48,719 nt of DNA, taken from contig NZ_AVCC01000017.1 of NCBI RefSeq assembly GCF_000622895.1, positions 1-48,719 on the forward strand, read 5' to 3'. How positions within the stretch are numbered: the stretch's first letter is position 1; each line of letters begins with the position of its first letter. Positions 9,785 through 20,976 of this stretch are shown piece by piece. The position numbers and the translations under genes are program-made. The notes under the pieces are model-generated. The model searched no databases, was not told the origin of the DNA, and saw nothing but the letters and a program-made list of their open reading frames with translations. Origin of the DNA: Herminiimonas sp. CN. Lineage in GTDB: Bacteria > Pseudomonadota > Gammaproteobacteria > Burkholderiales > Burkholderiaceae_D.

Positions 9785-10405
9785 ATGTTCGGCATAACGA
9801 ATTACCCCGGTTTTATCCTGGCGGTGTTGGTGTTTCTGGCGATTCCCGGTCCCGGCTTGCTGGCCATTCTTGCCGCGACCGGGAAGAATGGAATGCGGGC
9901 CGGATTTGCCAGCACGCTGGGAACCATGGTGGGCGATTGGCTGCATATGCTGCTGGCCGGGATTGGCGTGGCGGCCTTGTTGCAAGCCAATCCGGCTATC
10001 TTCAAGGCAATACAATATGCCGGTGCTGCCTATCTGATGTTTATCGGAACCGGCTTGCTGGGAGCCAGACAGGTTGGATCGAGCTCGGTCAGTGAGAGCG
10101 TGAATCCTGGCGAACACTATTTCAGGCGCAGCTTTCTGATAACGCTGCTGAACCCGAAAGCGATCGTTTTTTACATGGCGTTTTTTCCGCTTTTTATCGA
10201 TCCGGCCCGACATCATGGCGCATTGACCTTGCTGGTGATGGCTGCAACGGTCAGCCTGATCACTATCCTGTTCTGTTTTTCCTGCGTTGCAGCGGTCCAT
10301 GCAATGGCAGGAAAGCTGAAGCGAAATCCGCGCATCTCCAAAATGGCGCATCGTGCTGCCGGTCTGTTTTTGATCGGTTTCGGTATCAAGTTGACGATTA
10401 ACTAA
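9785..10405 (+). CDS. LysE/RhtB family exporter
   Basis: Inner-membrane exporter of the LysE/RhtB superfamily, whose members export amino acids or related metabolites. 206 aa with about six hydrophobic segments. Family features seen: FLAIPGPGLLAILAATGKNGMRAG near the N-terminus and LLNPKAIVFYMAFFPLFI (about residues 121-138). A GAAGGAAG site precedes ATG 9785. It sits 49 bp after rsmG and 9 bp before parA, splitting the otherwise standard rsmG-parA junction. Its substrate is unknown. Confidence 0.9.
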   Translation: MFGITNYPGFILAVLVFLAIPGPGLLAILAATGKNGMRAGFASTLGTMVGDWLHMLLAGIGVAALLQANPAIFKAIQYAGAAYLMFIGTGLLGARQVGSSSVSESVNPGEHYFRRSFLITLLNPKAIVFYMAFFPLFIDPARHHGALTLLVMAATVSLITILFCFSCVAAVHAMAGKLKRNPRISKMAHRAAGLFLIGFGIKLTIN

Positions 10406-10414
10406 AGCGATTCC

Positions 10415-11185
10415 ATGGCAAAAATCTTCTGCATCGCCAATCAAAAGGGCGGGGTCGGTAAAACCACCACTACCGTGAATCTATCTGCCGGCCTGGCAAA
10501 AATCGGTCAGCGCGTACTGCTGGTCGACCTCGACCCGCAGGGTAATGCAACCATGGGCGCCGGCATCAACAAAGCCAAGCTGCGCGCGTCGGTCTATGAA
10601 GTGCTGCTGGGCATGTCGGATGTGGCGGCGGCGCGGCTGGCTTCCGAAGCCGGCAAGTTCGACGTGCTGCCGGCCAATCGGGAGCTGGCCGGGGCCGAAG
10701 TTGAAATGGTCGAGTTGGAAAACCGGGAAAAGCGTCTGAAGGATGCATTGGCGCTAGTGGCGGCAGAATACGATTTCATCCTGATCGATTGCCCGCCGGC
10801 GCTGTCGATGCTGACCCTGAATGGCTTGTGCGCCGCGCACGGCGTGATCATCCCGATGCAGTGCGAATATTATGCGCTGGAGGGGTTGTCGGACTTGGTC
10901 AATACCATTAAGAAAGTCCATGCCAACCTCAACCCTGAACTCAGCATCATTGGCCTGCTGCGGGTGATGTTCGATCCGCGCATGACCTTGTCGCAGCAGG
11001 TCTCGACCCAACTAGAACAGCATTTCGGCGACAAGGTTTTCAAGAGTATCATTCCGCGCAATGTGCGCCTGGCGGAGGCACCTTCCTACGGTATGCCCGG
11101 GGTCAACTTCGATGTTGCTTCAAAAGGGGCGCAAGCCTACATCGCCTTTGGCACTGAGCTGGTTGAACGCATCAAATCAATGTAA
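10415..11185 (+). CDS. parA: Chromosome partitioning ATPase ParA (Soj)
   Basis: Deviant Walker A ATPase that forms nucleoid-bound gradients moving ParB-parS complexes. 256 aa, chromosomal (short) type without a DNA-binding N-terminal extension. The deviant Walker A KGGVGKTTTTVNLSAGL starts at residue 10, with VLLVDLDPQGNAT next and DFILIDCPPALSML as Walker B. It is followed 9 bp later by parB and has a parS site upstream of the gene block, a complete ParABS system. Confidence 0.98.
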   Translation: MAKIFCIANQKGGVGKTTTTVNLSAGLAKIGQRVLLVDLDPQGNATMGAGINKAKLRASVYEVLLGMSDVAAARLASEAGKFDVLPANRELAGAEVEMVELENREKRLKDALALVAAEYDFILIDCPPALSMLTLNGLCAAHGVIIPMQCEYYALEGLSDLVNTIKKVHANLNPELSIIGLLRVMFDPRMTLSQQVSTQLEQHFGDKVFKSIIPRNVRLAEAPSYGMPGVNFDVASKGAQAYIAFGTELVERIKSM

Positions 11186-11194
11186 AGAGCAATT

Positions 11195-12085
11195 ATGGCG
11201 ACGAAAAAACAAAAAGGACTGGGACGCGGTCTTGATGCCTTGCTGGGCGGCTTGAATGACCCGGATGCGCAATCCTCTGCGGCCGGAGTTCCTTCCTCGC
11301 TATCGGTTTCGCAATTACAGGCTGGAAAATATCAGCCGCGCACCCGCATGGACGAGGGTGCGCTGGACGAATTGGCCGCCTCGATCCGGGAGCAGGGCTT
11401 GTTGCAGCCAATTCTGGTGCGGCCGATCGGGCGTGAAAACGGTGCCGAAAAATTCGAAATCATTGCCGGTGAGCGGCGTTTCCGGGCGGTGCAGCTGGCC
11501 GGACTCGACACCATTCCGGTACTGATCAAGGAAGTTGACGATCAGGCTGCAGCCGCCATGGCCCTGATCGAGAACATGCAGCGCGAAGATCTGAACCCTC
11601 TGGAAGAAGCGCAAGGGATTCATCGCCTGATTACAGAATTCGATTTCACCCACGAACAGGCGGCCGTTGCGGTCGGACGTTCACGCAGTGCGGTTTCAAA
11701 CCTGCTGCGTCTGATCAATCTCGCGCAACCAACGCAAACCATGCTGATGGCCGGCGATATCGACATGGGCCATGCGCGCGCCTTGCTGGCAGTCGACGCC
11801 GCAACCCAGATCACGTTGGCCAATGCCATCGTGGCCAAGCGCATGTCGGTGCGGGAGGCGGAAAAGCTGGTGCAGCGCACGCTATCGGAGCAATCCGAAA
11901 CGCCGCACGGAAATGGAAAAAGCCGGGAAAAATCGCGCGACATTATCCGGCTGGAGGAGGAATTATCCGATTTGCTGGCGATGGCGGTGAGCATCAAGAG
12001 TAGCGTCAAAAACCGCGGCCAGCTGATTATCGATTTTGCCAGCCTTGATGCGCTTGATGGTTTGCTGGCCCGTTTGCGCAACTGA
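11195..12085 (+). CDS. parB: Chromosome partitioning protein ParB (Spo0J)
   Basis: CTP-dependent DNA clamp that loads at parS and spreads. 296 aa. Begins with the usual KGLGRGLDALLGG segment; the CTP-binding N domain includes GERRFRAVQLAGL (about residues 92-104); the ALIENMQREDLNPLEEAQGIHRLI box and the HTH (EQAAVAVGRSRSAVSNLLRL) follow; the C-terminus is the dimerisation domain. It is the last gene of the mnmG-parB block; a hairpin-rich spacer separates it from the atp operon. Confidence 0.97.
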   Translation: MATKKQKGLGRGLDALLGGLNDPDAQSSAAGVPSSLSVSQLQAGKYQPRTRMDEGALDELAASIREQGLLQPILVRPIGRENGAEKFEIIAGERRFRAVQLAGLDTIPVLIKEVDDQAAAAMALIENMQREDLNPLEEAQGIHRLITEFDFTHEQAAVAVGRSRSAVSNLLRLINLAQPTQTMLMAGDIDMGHARALLAVDAATQITLANAIVAKRMSVREAEKLVQRTLSEQSETPHGNGKSREKSRDIIRLEEELSDLLAMAVSIKSSVKNRGQLIIDFASLDALDGLLARLRN

Positions 12086-12250
12086 GTTCGCAGGCCTGAA
12101 TTGTTCGCGGATTATCCATGCATATTTTTAACATTGTGCAGTGTATTTTAAATATGCAATGAATATCAGCGGAATTCCAGTTATTTCTCAATATACCCAT
12201 CGCATAATAGTTAACATAAGAAATCGCACAGACCCGCAGTGGCTGCGCTC

Positions 12251-12282
12251 CGGATTGCCATTTGAATATAAATGGTAATCCG
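12251..12282. repeat. Inverted repeat, 13-bp arms
   Basis: Arms 12251-12263 and 12270-12282 pair over 13 bp (one G-U pair) around a GAATAT loop. No T-run follows on either side, so it is not a classical intrinsic terminator. It may end or stabilise the parB transcript. Confidence 0.7.
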
Positions 12283-12322
12283 AGGCCAAGAATTGAAACC
12301 ATTGCAAATTGGAAATTCATTG

Positions 12323-12366
12323 AATATTACTTCTGCGAATAATGGTTTATTCACAGAAGTAATATT
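12323..12366. repeat. Inverted repeat, 20-bp arms with one mismatch
   Basis: Arms 12323-12342 and 12347-12366 pair at 19 of 20 positions around a TGGT loop; the only mismatch is 12336/12353. The outer part is A+T rich. It ends 32 bp upstream of the atp -35 box. It could terminate parB read-through or be an operator. Confidence 0.8.
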
Positions 12367-12398
12367 TCATTTAATCGCCATAACATTGCCATCAAAGT

Positions 12399-12427
12399 TT
12401 GACGCGATACGTAGTTGCACTTATAAT
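12399..12427 (+). promoter_or_regulatory. Sigma70 promoter of the atp operon
   Basis: TTGACG at 12399-12404 and a perfect TATAAT at 12422-12427 are separated by 17 bp. Transcription would begin near 12434, about 98 bp before atpI. This is the best promoter match in the window and fits the high expression expected of ATP synthase genes. Confidence 0.85.
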
Positions 12428-12531
12428 TCCGTGGCTTTGGAAGGTCCGACCTTGCAAGCGATTGCGCCCAACCGTTTTACTGCCTCGGCATTGCGGCAAA
12501 TGCAAAGTGTGAAGGCGGGATTGAGGTAAGT

Positions 12532-12876
12532 ATGGCGCGCATCGTGATGTTGCAAATGGCAGCAACAGCCTTGGTCGCATTGGTTGCGGGTTTGCTGGCG
12601 GGTGCTGCAGCAGCTTTTTCCGCATTGTTGGGTGGCGTTTGTTGTGTGGTTCCCAATGCCTTGTTCGCGGTGCGCTTGTTCATGGCGGCACGCAGACCTG
12701 GCGGAACAGATCCGATGGCATTCTTTTTCGGTGAATTTATCAAGATTGCTTCAACGATGGCGCTGTTTGGCGTTGTCGTCTGGTTGTACCGTGATGTCAA
12801 TTGGCCCGCTTTTGTAGGCGGCTTCATCGTGGTGCTTAAAAGTTACTTTATCCTACTATTTAGACATCGACCATGA
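12532..12876 (+). CDS. atpI: ATP synthase subunit I (AtpI)
   Basis: Small membrane protein heading the ATP synthase operon; it assists c-ring assembly in some bacteria but is not essential. 114 aa, with four hydrophobic segments. The pattern [17 protein letters not shown] near residue 34 and [13 protein letters not shown] near residue 66 is typical of betaproteobacterial AtpI. GAGGTAAG precedes the ATG. Its stop overlaps the atpB start by four bases (ATGA), showing coupling. Confidence 0.93.
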   Translation: MARIVMLQMAATALVALVAGLLAGAAAAFSALLGGVCCVVPNALFAVRLFMAARRPGGTDPMAFFFGEFIKIASTMALFGVVVWLYRDVNWPAFVGGFIVVLKSYFILLFRHRP

Positions 12877-13703
12877 GCGTAGCAGAACAAGCAGGGCATG
12901 CGCCTACCGCATCAGAATACATCGTTCACCATCTGGGTCACTTCTCCACACACCATCAGGACAAGATCGTTGACTTCTCGATCCTCAACATGGATACCAT
13001 TTTCTGGTCCGTGTTTGCTGGCGTAGTTGGCAGTTTGTTCATGTATCTGGCAGCGCGTAAGGCGCATTCCGGCGTGCCGGGACGATTTCAGGCTTTTGTC
13101 GAAATGGTGGTCGAAATGGTCGACGATCAAGCCAAGGGCATCGTCCATGGTGACCGCACCTTCATTGCGCCGCTGGCCTTGACGGTATTCGTCTGGGTCG
13201 CGCTGATGAACTCGCTCGATTTCCTGCCGGTTGATCTGTTTGCCAGTTTGTTCAAATTGATTGGCCTCGATAGCGTCATTTCCCATCACCGGGTGGTTCC
13301 TACGGCCGATCTGAACGGCACTTTGGGCATTGCTCTGGGTGTGCTGGCATTGATGATTTTTTACAATGTGAAAATCAAGGGTCTGGGCGGTTTCATTCAT
13401 GAGCTGTTTTCTGCGCCGTTCGGCATCTGGCTGGCACCGTTCAATCTATTGCTGAATCTAATCGAATTCGCAGCCAAAACCGTATCGCTGGGCATGCGGT
13501 TGTTCGGCAACATGTATGCGGGCGAATTGCTGTTCCTGTTGATTGCGCTGCTGGGTTCTATGGCGACCGTATTTGGTTTCGTCGGACATGTGATCGCCGG
13601 ATCGATGTGGGCGATCTTCCATATCCTGATCGTTCTGCTGCAGGCTTTCATTTTCATGATGCTGACGTTGGTGTATATCGGTCAGGCGCATGAGGGGCAC
13701 TAA
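12873..13703 (+). CDS. atpB: F1Fo ATP synthase subunit a (AtpB)
   Basis: Membrane stator subunit that forms the proton half-channels against the c-ring. 276 aa, five to six transmembrane helices. The essential arginine is in [19 protein letters not shown] (about residue 209), and the C-terminal helix [20 protein letters not shown] is canonical. Start codon overlaps the end of atpI. Confidence 0.98.
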   Translation: MSVAEQAGHAPTASEYIVHHLGHFSTHHQDKIVDFSILNMDTIFWSVFAGVVGSLFMYLAARKAHSGVPGRFQAFVEMVVEMVDDQAKGIVHGDRTFIAPLALTVFVWVALMNSLDFLPVDLFASLFKLIGLDSVISHHRVVPTADLNGTLGIALGVLALMIFYNVKIKGLGGFIHELFSAPFGIWLAPFNLLLNLIEFAAKTVSLGMRLFGNMYAGELLFLLIALLGSMATVFGFVGHVIAGSMWAIFHILIVLLQAFIFMMLTLVYIGQAHEGH

Positions 13704-13748
13704 GATTTTTGTAATGGGTAGTTTCGTTTTTTCGCTTTAAAATTTTGA

Positions 13749-14018
<270 letters not shown>

Positions 14019-14084
14019 TCGACGTCCTTTTCCTGCCGACAGCGCCATGCTGTCGGAGAGAATCATTTAGATAAGGGATTAACC

Positions 14085-14555
14085 GTGAACATTAATGCAA
14101 CATTGTTTGCTCAGTTCGTGGTTTTCTTCATCCTGTCGTTCTTCACGATGAAATTCGTGTGGCCGCCACTGATGAAAGCGCTCGATGAGCGCGCAAAGAA
14201 AATCGCGGACGGCTTGGCAGCCGCCGAGCGCGGCAAAGCTGAGATGCAAGCGGCAGAAAAGCATGCGCAAGTGGAGCTTTCCGCCGCGCGTGACGAAGGC
14301 CAAAAACGCATTTCCGAAGCTGAAAAACGCGCCCAACTGATCATCGAAGAAGCCAAGAAGATCGCCTCTGACGAAGCTGCACGGATTATCGCAGCGGCTA
14401 AGGCAGATGCCGATCAGCAAGCTACAAAAGCACGCGAAGAATTGCGCGGCCAGGTTGCGACCCTTGCGGTCCATGGCGCCGAGCAGATCCTCAAGCGCGA
14501 GGTAAATGCGTCAGCGCACGCTGATCTGTTGAATCAATTGAAAACCGAGCTGTAA
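14085..14555 (+). CDS. atpF: F1Fo ATP synthase subunit b (AtpF)
   Basis: Peripheral stalk subunit: one N-terminal membrane helix (about residues 5-25), then a long charged coiled coil rich in Ala, Glu and Lys. 156 aa, normal. It starts with GTG at 14085 after an AAGGGA site; the first in-frame ATG is too far in. Interacts with subunit delta encoded 3 bp downstream. Confidence 0.97.
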   Translation: MNINATLFAQFVVFFILSFFTMKFVWPPLMKALDERAKKIADGLAAAERGKAEMQAAEKHAQVELSAARDEGQKRISEAEKRAQLIIEEAKKIASDEAARIIAAAKADADQQATKAREELRGQVATLAVHGAEQILKREVNASAHADLLNQLKTEL

Positions 14556-14557
14556 TC

Positions 14558-15091
14558 ATGGCCGAACTCGCAACCATCGCTCGTCCTTATGCAGTGGCGC
14601 TGTTTCGCGTCGCGAAAGACGGCAACCTGTCGACCTGGTCGGAACTCGTTTCCGAGATGGCGCAAGTTGCTGCTCTCGCGGATGTGCAGGCTCTTGCGCA
14701 CAACCCGAATGTGTCGGCAAAACAAATCGCCGCAACATTTTTGTCCGTGCTGAAATCTCCCGTCAACCAGGAAGCGACCAATTTTATCGGTGCATTGACC
14801 GATAACGGCCGCCTGACCCTGTTGCCGGAAATCGCAGCCCAGTTCCACGATCTCAAGAATGCCAATGATGGCACGGCTGATGTCGAAATCACCAGTGCAT
14901 TTGAGATGACCGATGCCCAGGTGCAGGAATTGACCGCGACCCTGGAGAAGAAATTCGGCCGCAAGCTGCATCCGACTGTCACGGTGGATTCATCGTTGAT
15001 CGGCGGCGTGCGGGTGATGGTCGGAGATGAAGTGCTGGACACCTCGGTACGCGCAAAGCTGCAGAAGATGCAAGTCGCCTTGACCGCCTGA
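14558..15091 (+). CDS. atpH: F1Fo ATP synthase subunit delta (AtpH)
   Basis: Connects the peripheral stalk to the F1 head. 177 aa, full length. Begins [16 protein letters not shown], and carries the C-terminal OSCP block [22 protein letters not shown] (about residues 147-168). Starts 3 bp after atpF. Confidence 0.97.
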   Translation: MAELATIARPYAVALFRVAKDGNLSTWSELVSEMAQVAALADVQALAHNPNVSAKQIAATFLSVLKSPVNQEATNFIGALTDNGRLTLLPEIAAQFHDLKNANDGTADVEITSAFEMTDAQVQELTATLEKKFGRKLHPTVTVDSSLIGGVRVMVGDEVLDTSVRAKLQKMQVALTA

Positions 15092-15141
15092 TCGCGGCTT
15101 GAGCCAGAGTGTAAGCAGCAAGAACATAATTAGGAGTTAGT

Positions 15142-16683
<1,542 letters not shown>

Positions 16684-16705
16684 TCCTAACTGGAGCTGAA
16701 TACTC

Positions 16706-17575
16706 ATGGCCTCAGGTAAAGAGATACGTGGCAAGATCAAAAGCGTAGAGAATACGAAGAAGATCACCAAGGCGATGGAAATGGTCGCCGCTTCCAAAAT
16801 GCGCAAAGCGCAGGATCGGATGCGGTCGGCCCGTCCCTACAGTGACAAGATTCGGAATATCGCAGCTAATTTGTCGCAAGCCAATCCGGAATACACGCAC
16901 CCGTTCCTGGTCAAGACCAATGCCGCCCGCAAGGTCGGCTTTATCGTGGTCAGCACCGACAAGGGTTTGTGTGGCGGCCTGAACACCAACGTGCTGCGCG
17001 CGGTTACCACCAAGCTCAAGGAGTTTGAGGCGCAGGGTGTCGGTATCGAGGCCACGGCGATCGGCAACAAGGGTTTTGGCTTTCTCAACCGCATCGGCAC
17101 CAAGGTGGTGTCGCACGCGGTGCAGCTCGGCGATACGCCGCATCTGGAAAAGCTGATCGGTCCGGTCAAGGTGCTGCTGGATGCATATCAGGACGGCAAG
17201 CTGGATGCGGTCTACCTGTGCTACACCAAGTTCATCAATACGATGAAGCAGGAGCCGACGATCGAACAATTGCTGCCGTTGGCGGCCGAAAAGCTCGAAG
17301 GCGACAAGGATACCCATTCGTGGGATTACATCTACGAGCCGGAAGCCAAGACGGTGATCGATGAATTGCTGGTGCGTTATGTCGAAGCGCTGATTTATCA
17401 GGCAGTGGCTGAAAACATCGCTTCCGAGCAATCGGCCCGGATGGTGGCGATGAAGTCGGCCAGCGACAACGCAGGTAATGTGATTGGCGAGCTGAAGTTG
17501 GTCTACAACAAGACCCGTCAGGCTGCAATTACCAAAGAACTCTCCGAGATCGTCGCCGGTGCGGCTGCGGTTTAA
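16706..17575 (+). CDS. atpG: F1Fo ATP synthase subunit gamma (AtpG)
   Basis: Central rotor shaft linking the catalytic hexamer to the c-ring. 289 aa. N-terminal helix [30 protein letters not shown] and the C-terminal helix ending in [15 protein letters not shown] are canonical. Between atpA and atpD as in all F-type operons. Confidence 0.99.
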   Translation: MASGKEIRGKIKSVENTKKITKAMEMVAASKMRKAQDRMRSARPYSDKIRNIAANLSQANPEYTHPFLVKTNAARKVGFIVVSTDKGLCGGLNTNVLRAVTTKLKEFEAQGVGIEATAIGNKGFGFLNRIGTKVVSHAVQLGDTPHLEKLIGPVKVLLDAYQDGKLDAVYLCYTKFINTMKQEPTIEQLLPLAAEKLEGDKDTHSWDYIYEPEAKTVIDELLVRYVEALIYQAVAENIASEQSARMVAMKSASDNAGNVIGELKLVYNKTRQAAITKELSEIVAGAAAV

Positions 17576-17602
17576 TGGCGCGCAAGCGTGAAATGAATTT
17601 AA

Positions 17603-19021
<1,419 letters not shown>

Positions 19022-19108
19022 TCGCCTGGCAGTGCAGCCTCTGTGACGGAAGTAGCGTTGCAGGCCGCCTGCCATCTATCGGTCTTTGATGAATGAGAAG
19101 GTTCAAAC

Positions 19109-19531
19109 ATGGCACACACAATTCACGTTGACGTTGTTTCCGCCGAAGAGTTAATTTTCTCCGGCGAAGCAGAGTTCGTCGCGTTGCCGGGTGAGGCGGG
19201 TGAGTTGGGCATTTATCCCAAGCATACTCCGCTAATTACCCGCATCAAACCAGGTGCGGTGCGCATCAAGGTGGCTGACCGGGCAGAAGAGGAATTCGTC
19301 TTCGTGGCGGGCGGCATTCTGGAAGTGCAGCCCAACACGGTCACGGTACTGGCTGACACCGCGATTCGCGGCGCCGACCTGGATGAAGCCAAGGCAGCGG
19401 AAGCGAAGAAGCTGGCAGAAGAAGCATTGGTCAATCGGGAATCCAAGATTGACTATGCCAGAGCCCAGTCGGAACTCGCGACGGCGATTGCGCAGTTGGC
19501 CGCAATCCAGAAATTGCGTCAAAAACGCTAA
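19109..19531 (+). CDS. atpC: F1Fo ATP synthase subunit epsilon (AtpC)
   Basis: Rotor subunit that also inhibits reverse ATP hydrolysis. 140 aa. N-terminal beta-sandwich includes [21 protein letters not shown]; the C-terminal two-helix arm is Ala/Glu rich. Last gene of the operon; an intrinsic terminator follows 29 bp after the stop. Confidence 0.98.
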   Translation: MAHTIHVDVVSAEELIFSGEAEFVALPGEAGELGIYPKHTPLITRIKPGAVRIKVADRAEEEFVFVAGGILEVQPNTVTVLADTAIRGADLDEAKAAEAKKLAEEALVNRESKIDYARAQSELATAIAQLAAIQKLRQKR

Positions 19532-19560
19532 TCGTCACTGGTAGCGCTAGCAGTACAATG

Positions 19561-19587
19561 AAAGGCAGCCAAGGCTGCCTTTTGTTT
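19561..19587 (+). terminator. Intrinsic terminator of the atp operon
   Basis: AAAGGCAGCC (19561-19570) pairs with GGCTGCCTTT (19573-19582), followed by the T-rich TTTGTTTTG. It lies just after atpC and fits a rho-independent terminator. Confidence 0.88.
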
Positions 19588-19637
19588 TGTCCGCAAGGTT
19601 TTTTACATCAGGTTTGTACTGAACAGGAGCCGTCACC

Positions 19638-20099
19638 ATGCATGCTTCCAAAAAGCCGGCAACAGAGGTCGATTTTCAACGTCTGTTTGCCCAGAATCGC
19701 ACCATCGCGGTGGTCGGGCTGTCTGCCAAAACCTACCGCCCCAGCCATGAAGTGGCTCGCGCGATGCAGGCTTATGGCTACCGGATAATTCCGGTCAATC
19801 CGATGCTTGCGGGTACTTACCTACTGGATGAGTATTGTTATGCGACGCTGACAGAAGCTGCGGCCGCCCTGCAAGCAGAAGGAATCGGCATCGATATCGT
19901 CGACTGTTTCCGCAAATCGGCCGATATTGCCCCGATTGCGGACCAAGCCATCGCCATCGGCGCCCGCGTGCTGTGGCTGCAGATCGGCATCGTCGACGAG
20001 GCGGCAGCAGTCAAGGCGCGTGCCGCCGGCCTGCAAGTGGTGATGGATCGCTGCATCAAGGTCGATGCCGCAATTTACCCGCATCGGAGCTCGAAATGA
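19638..20099 (+). CDS. CoA-binding domain protein (YccU-type)
   Basis: Single Rossmann-like CoA-binding domain, 153 aa. Motifs: NRTIAVVGLSAKTYRPSHEVARAMQAYGYRIIPVNP near the N-terminus, where the Pro/Ser turn contacts nucleotide in relatives, then IVDCFRKSADI and LWLQIGIVDEAA (about residues 113-126). MDRCIKVD near the C-terminus is typical of the YccU-like group. Biochemical role unknown. Its stop overlaps the start of the polyphosphate kinase gene (ATGA), so the two are coupled. Confidence 0.9.
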   Translation: MHASKKPATEVDFQRLFAQNRTIAVVGLSAKTYRPSHEVARAMQAYGYRIIPVNPMLAGTYLLDEYCYATLTEAAAALQAEGIGIDIVDCFRKSADIAPIADQAIAIGARVLWLQIGIVDEAAAVKARAAGLQVVMDRCIKVDAAIYPHRSSK

Positions 20100-20914
20100 A
20101 CGTTTCCGAGTTGTTTCGTGCCAAGAAAAAACTGGACTTGCATGATGACGATGCCGCCAGCAAGCCGTTGATGCCGGCGGGGAAAAAGGATGACAAGGCC
20201 GAGGACAAGCTGCAAGTAGGCAAGCTGGCTGAACGTATCGCCGGCTATCAAGACGTGTTTTATGCGGCCCGGCAGCACAAATTGCTGGTGGTGCTGCAAG
20301 GAATGGATACCGCCGGCAAGGATGGCACGATACGCGGGGTGTTCGGGCAAATCGATCCGCTCGGAATCCGCAGCGTCGCATTCAAGGCGCCGACCCAGAA
20401 CGAGCGCGAACACGATTACCTATGGCGAGTCCACCCGCAGGTGCCGGGGCAGGGCGAAATCGTGATTTTCAATCGCAGCCATTATGAGGATGTGCTGATT
20501 ACCCGTGTGCACGGCTGGATTGACGAAAAGGAATGCCAACGCCGCTTTGCCCAGATCAGGGATTTTGAACGGATGCTGGTCGAGAATGGAACGGTGCTGC
20601 TGAAATTCTTTTTGCACATTTCGAAAGATGAGCAGAAGCAGCGGCTGCAGGCACGCATCGATGATCCTGAGAAACACTGGAAGTTCGATCCGCAGGACTT
20701 GGCGGAACGGAAATATTGGACCGAATACCAGCAAGCCTACCAGCAGGCGATCCAGGAAACCGACACCGATCATGCGCCCTGGTATGTGATCCCTGCCGAC
20801 AGCAAAACGCATCGCAATCTGGCAATCGCCAGCATATTGGTGGAAGTGCTGGAAAAAATGCGGCTGGCCTATCCGCCGGGCAATCCGGACTATGCGAAGC
20901 TGCAGGTGGAGTGA
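20096..20914 (+). CDS. Polyphosphate:nucleotide phosphotransferase, PPK2 family
   Basis: Transfers phosphate between polyphosphate and nucleotides (ADP/GDP or AMP, depending on class). 272 aa, single PPK2 domain. The P-loop is LVVLQGMDTAGKDGTIRG (about residues 63-80); the Asp-containing Walker B equivalent and lid follow at VIFNRSHYEDVL and the KFFLHISKDEQKQRL stretch. The frame is open back to 19835 but that part overlaps the CoA-binding gene in another frame; ATG 20096, overlapping the upstream stop, gives the family length. The PPK2 class cannot be assigned by eye. Convergent with the GGDEF-EAL gene downstream. Confidence 0.93.
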   Translation: MNVSELFRAKKKLDLHDDDAASKPLMPAGKKDDKAEDKLQVGKLAERIAGYQDVFYAARQHKLLVVLQGMDTAGKDGTIRGVFGQIDPLGIRSVAFKAPTQNEREHDYLWRVHPQVPGQGEIVIFNRSHYEDVLITRVHGWIDEKECQRRFAQIRDFERMLVENGTVLLKFFLHISKDEQKQRLQARIDDPEKHWKFDPQDLAERKYWTEYQQAYQQAIQETDTDHAPWYVIPADSKTHRNLAIASILVEVLEKMRLAYPPGNPDYAKLQVE

Positions 20915-20976
20915 AGCGGCTGCGCACTTTCTGGCGCCGCGCCAATCACCATTCCGAAGGCCCGCTGCCGAAAAAA

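Larger units (their letters stand above)
12086..12531. other. parB-atpI intergenic region with inverted repeats
   Basis: 446 bp, clearly richer in A+T than its neighbours. It holds a short inverted repeat (GCATATTT 12120-12127 with AAATATGC 12150-12157), two strong hairpins (12251-12282 and 12323-12366) and a near-consensus sigma70 promoter (12399-12427). An 85-codon open frame from 12272 runs across the hairpins and promoter and is not believed. Confidence 0.75.

Noticed and set aside
12272-12529. 85-codon open frame before atpI
   Set aside because: Runs through two hairpin arms and the atp promoter, and has no family likeness.
19835-20095. Upstream extension of the PPK2 frame
   Set aside because: Overlaps the CoA-binding gene; the ATGA junction at 20096 gives a normal-length protein.
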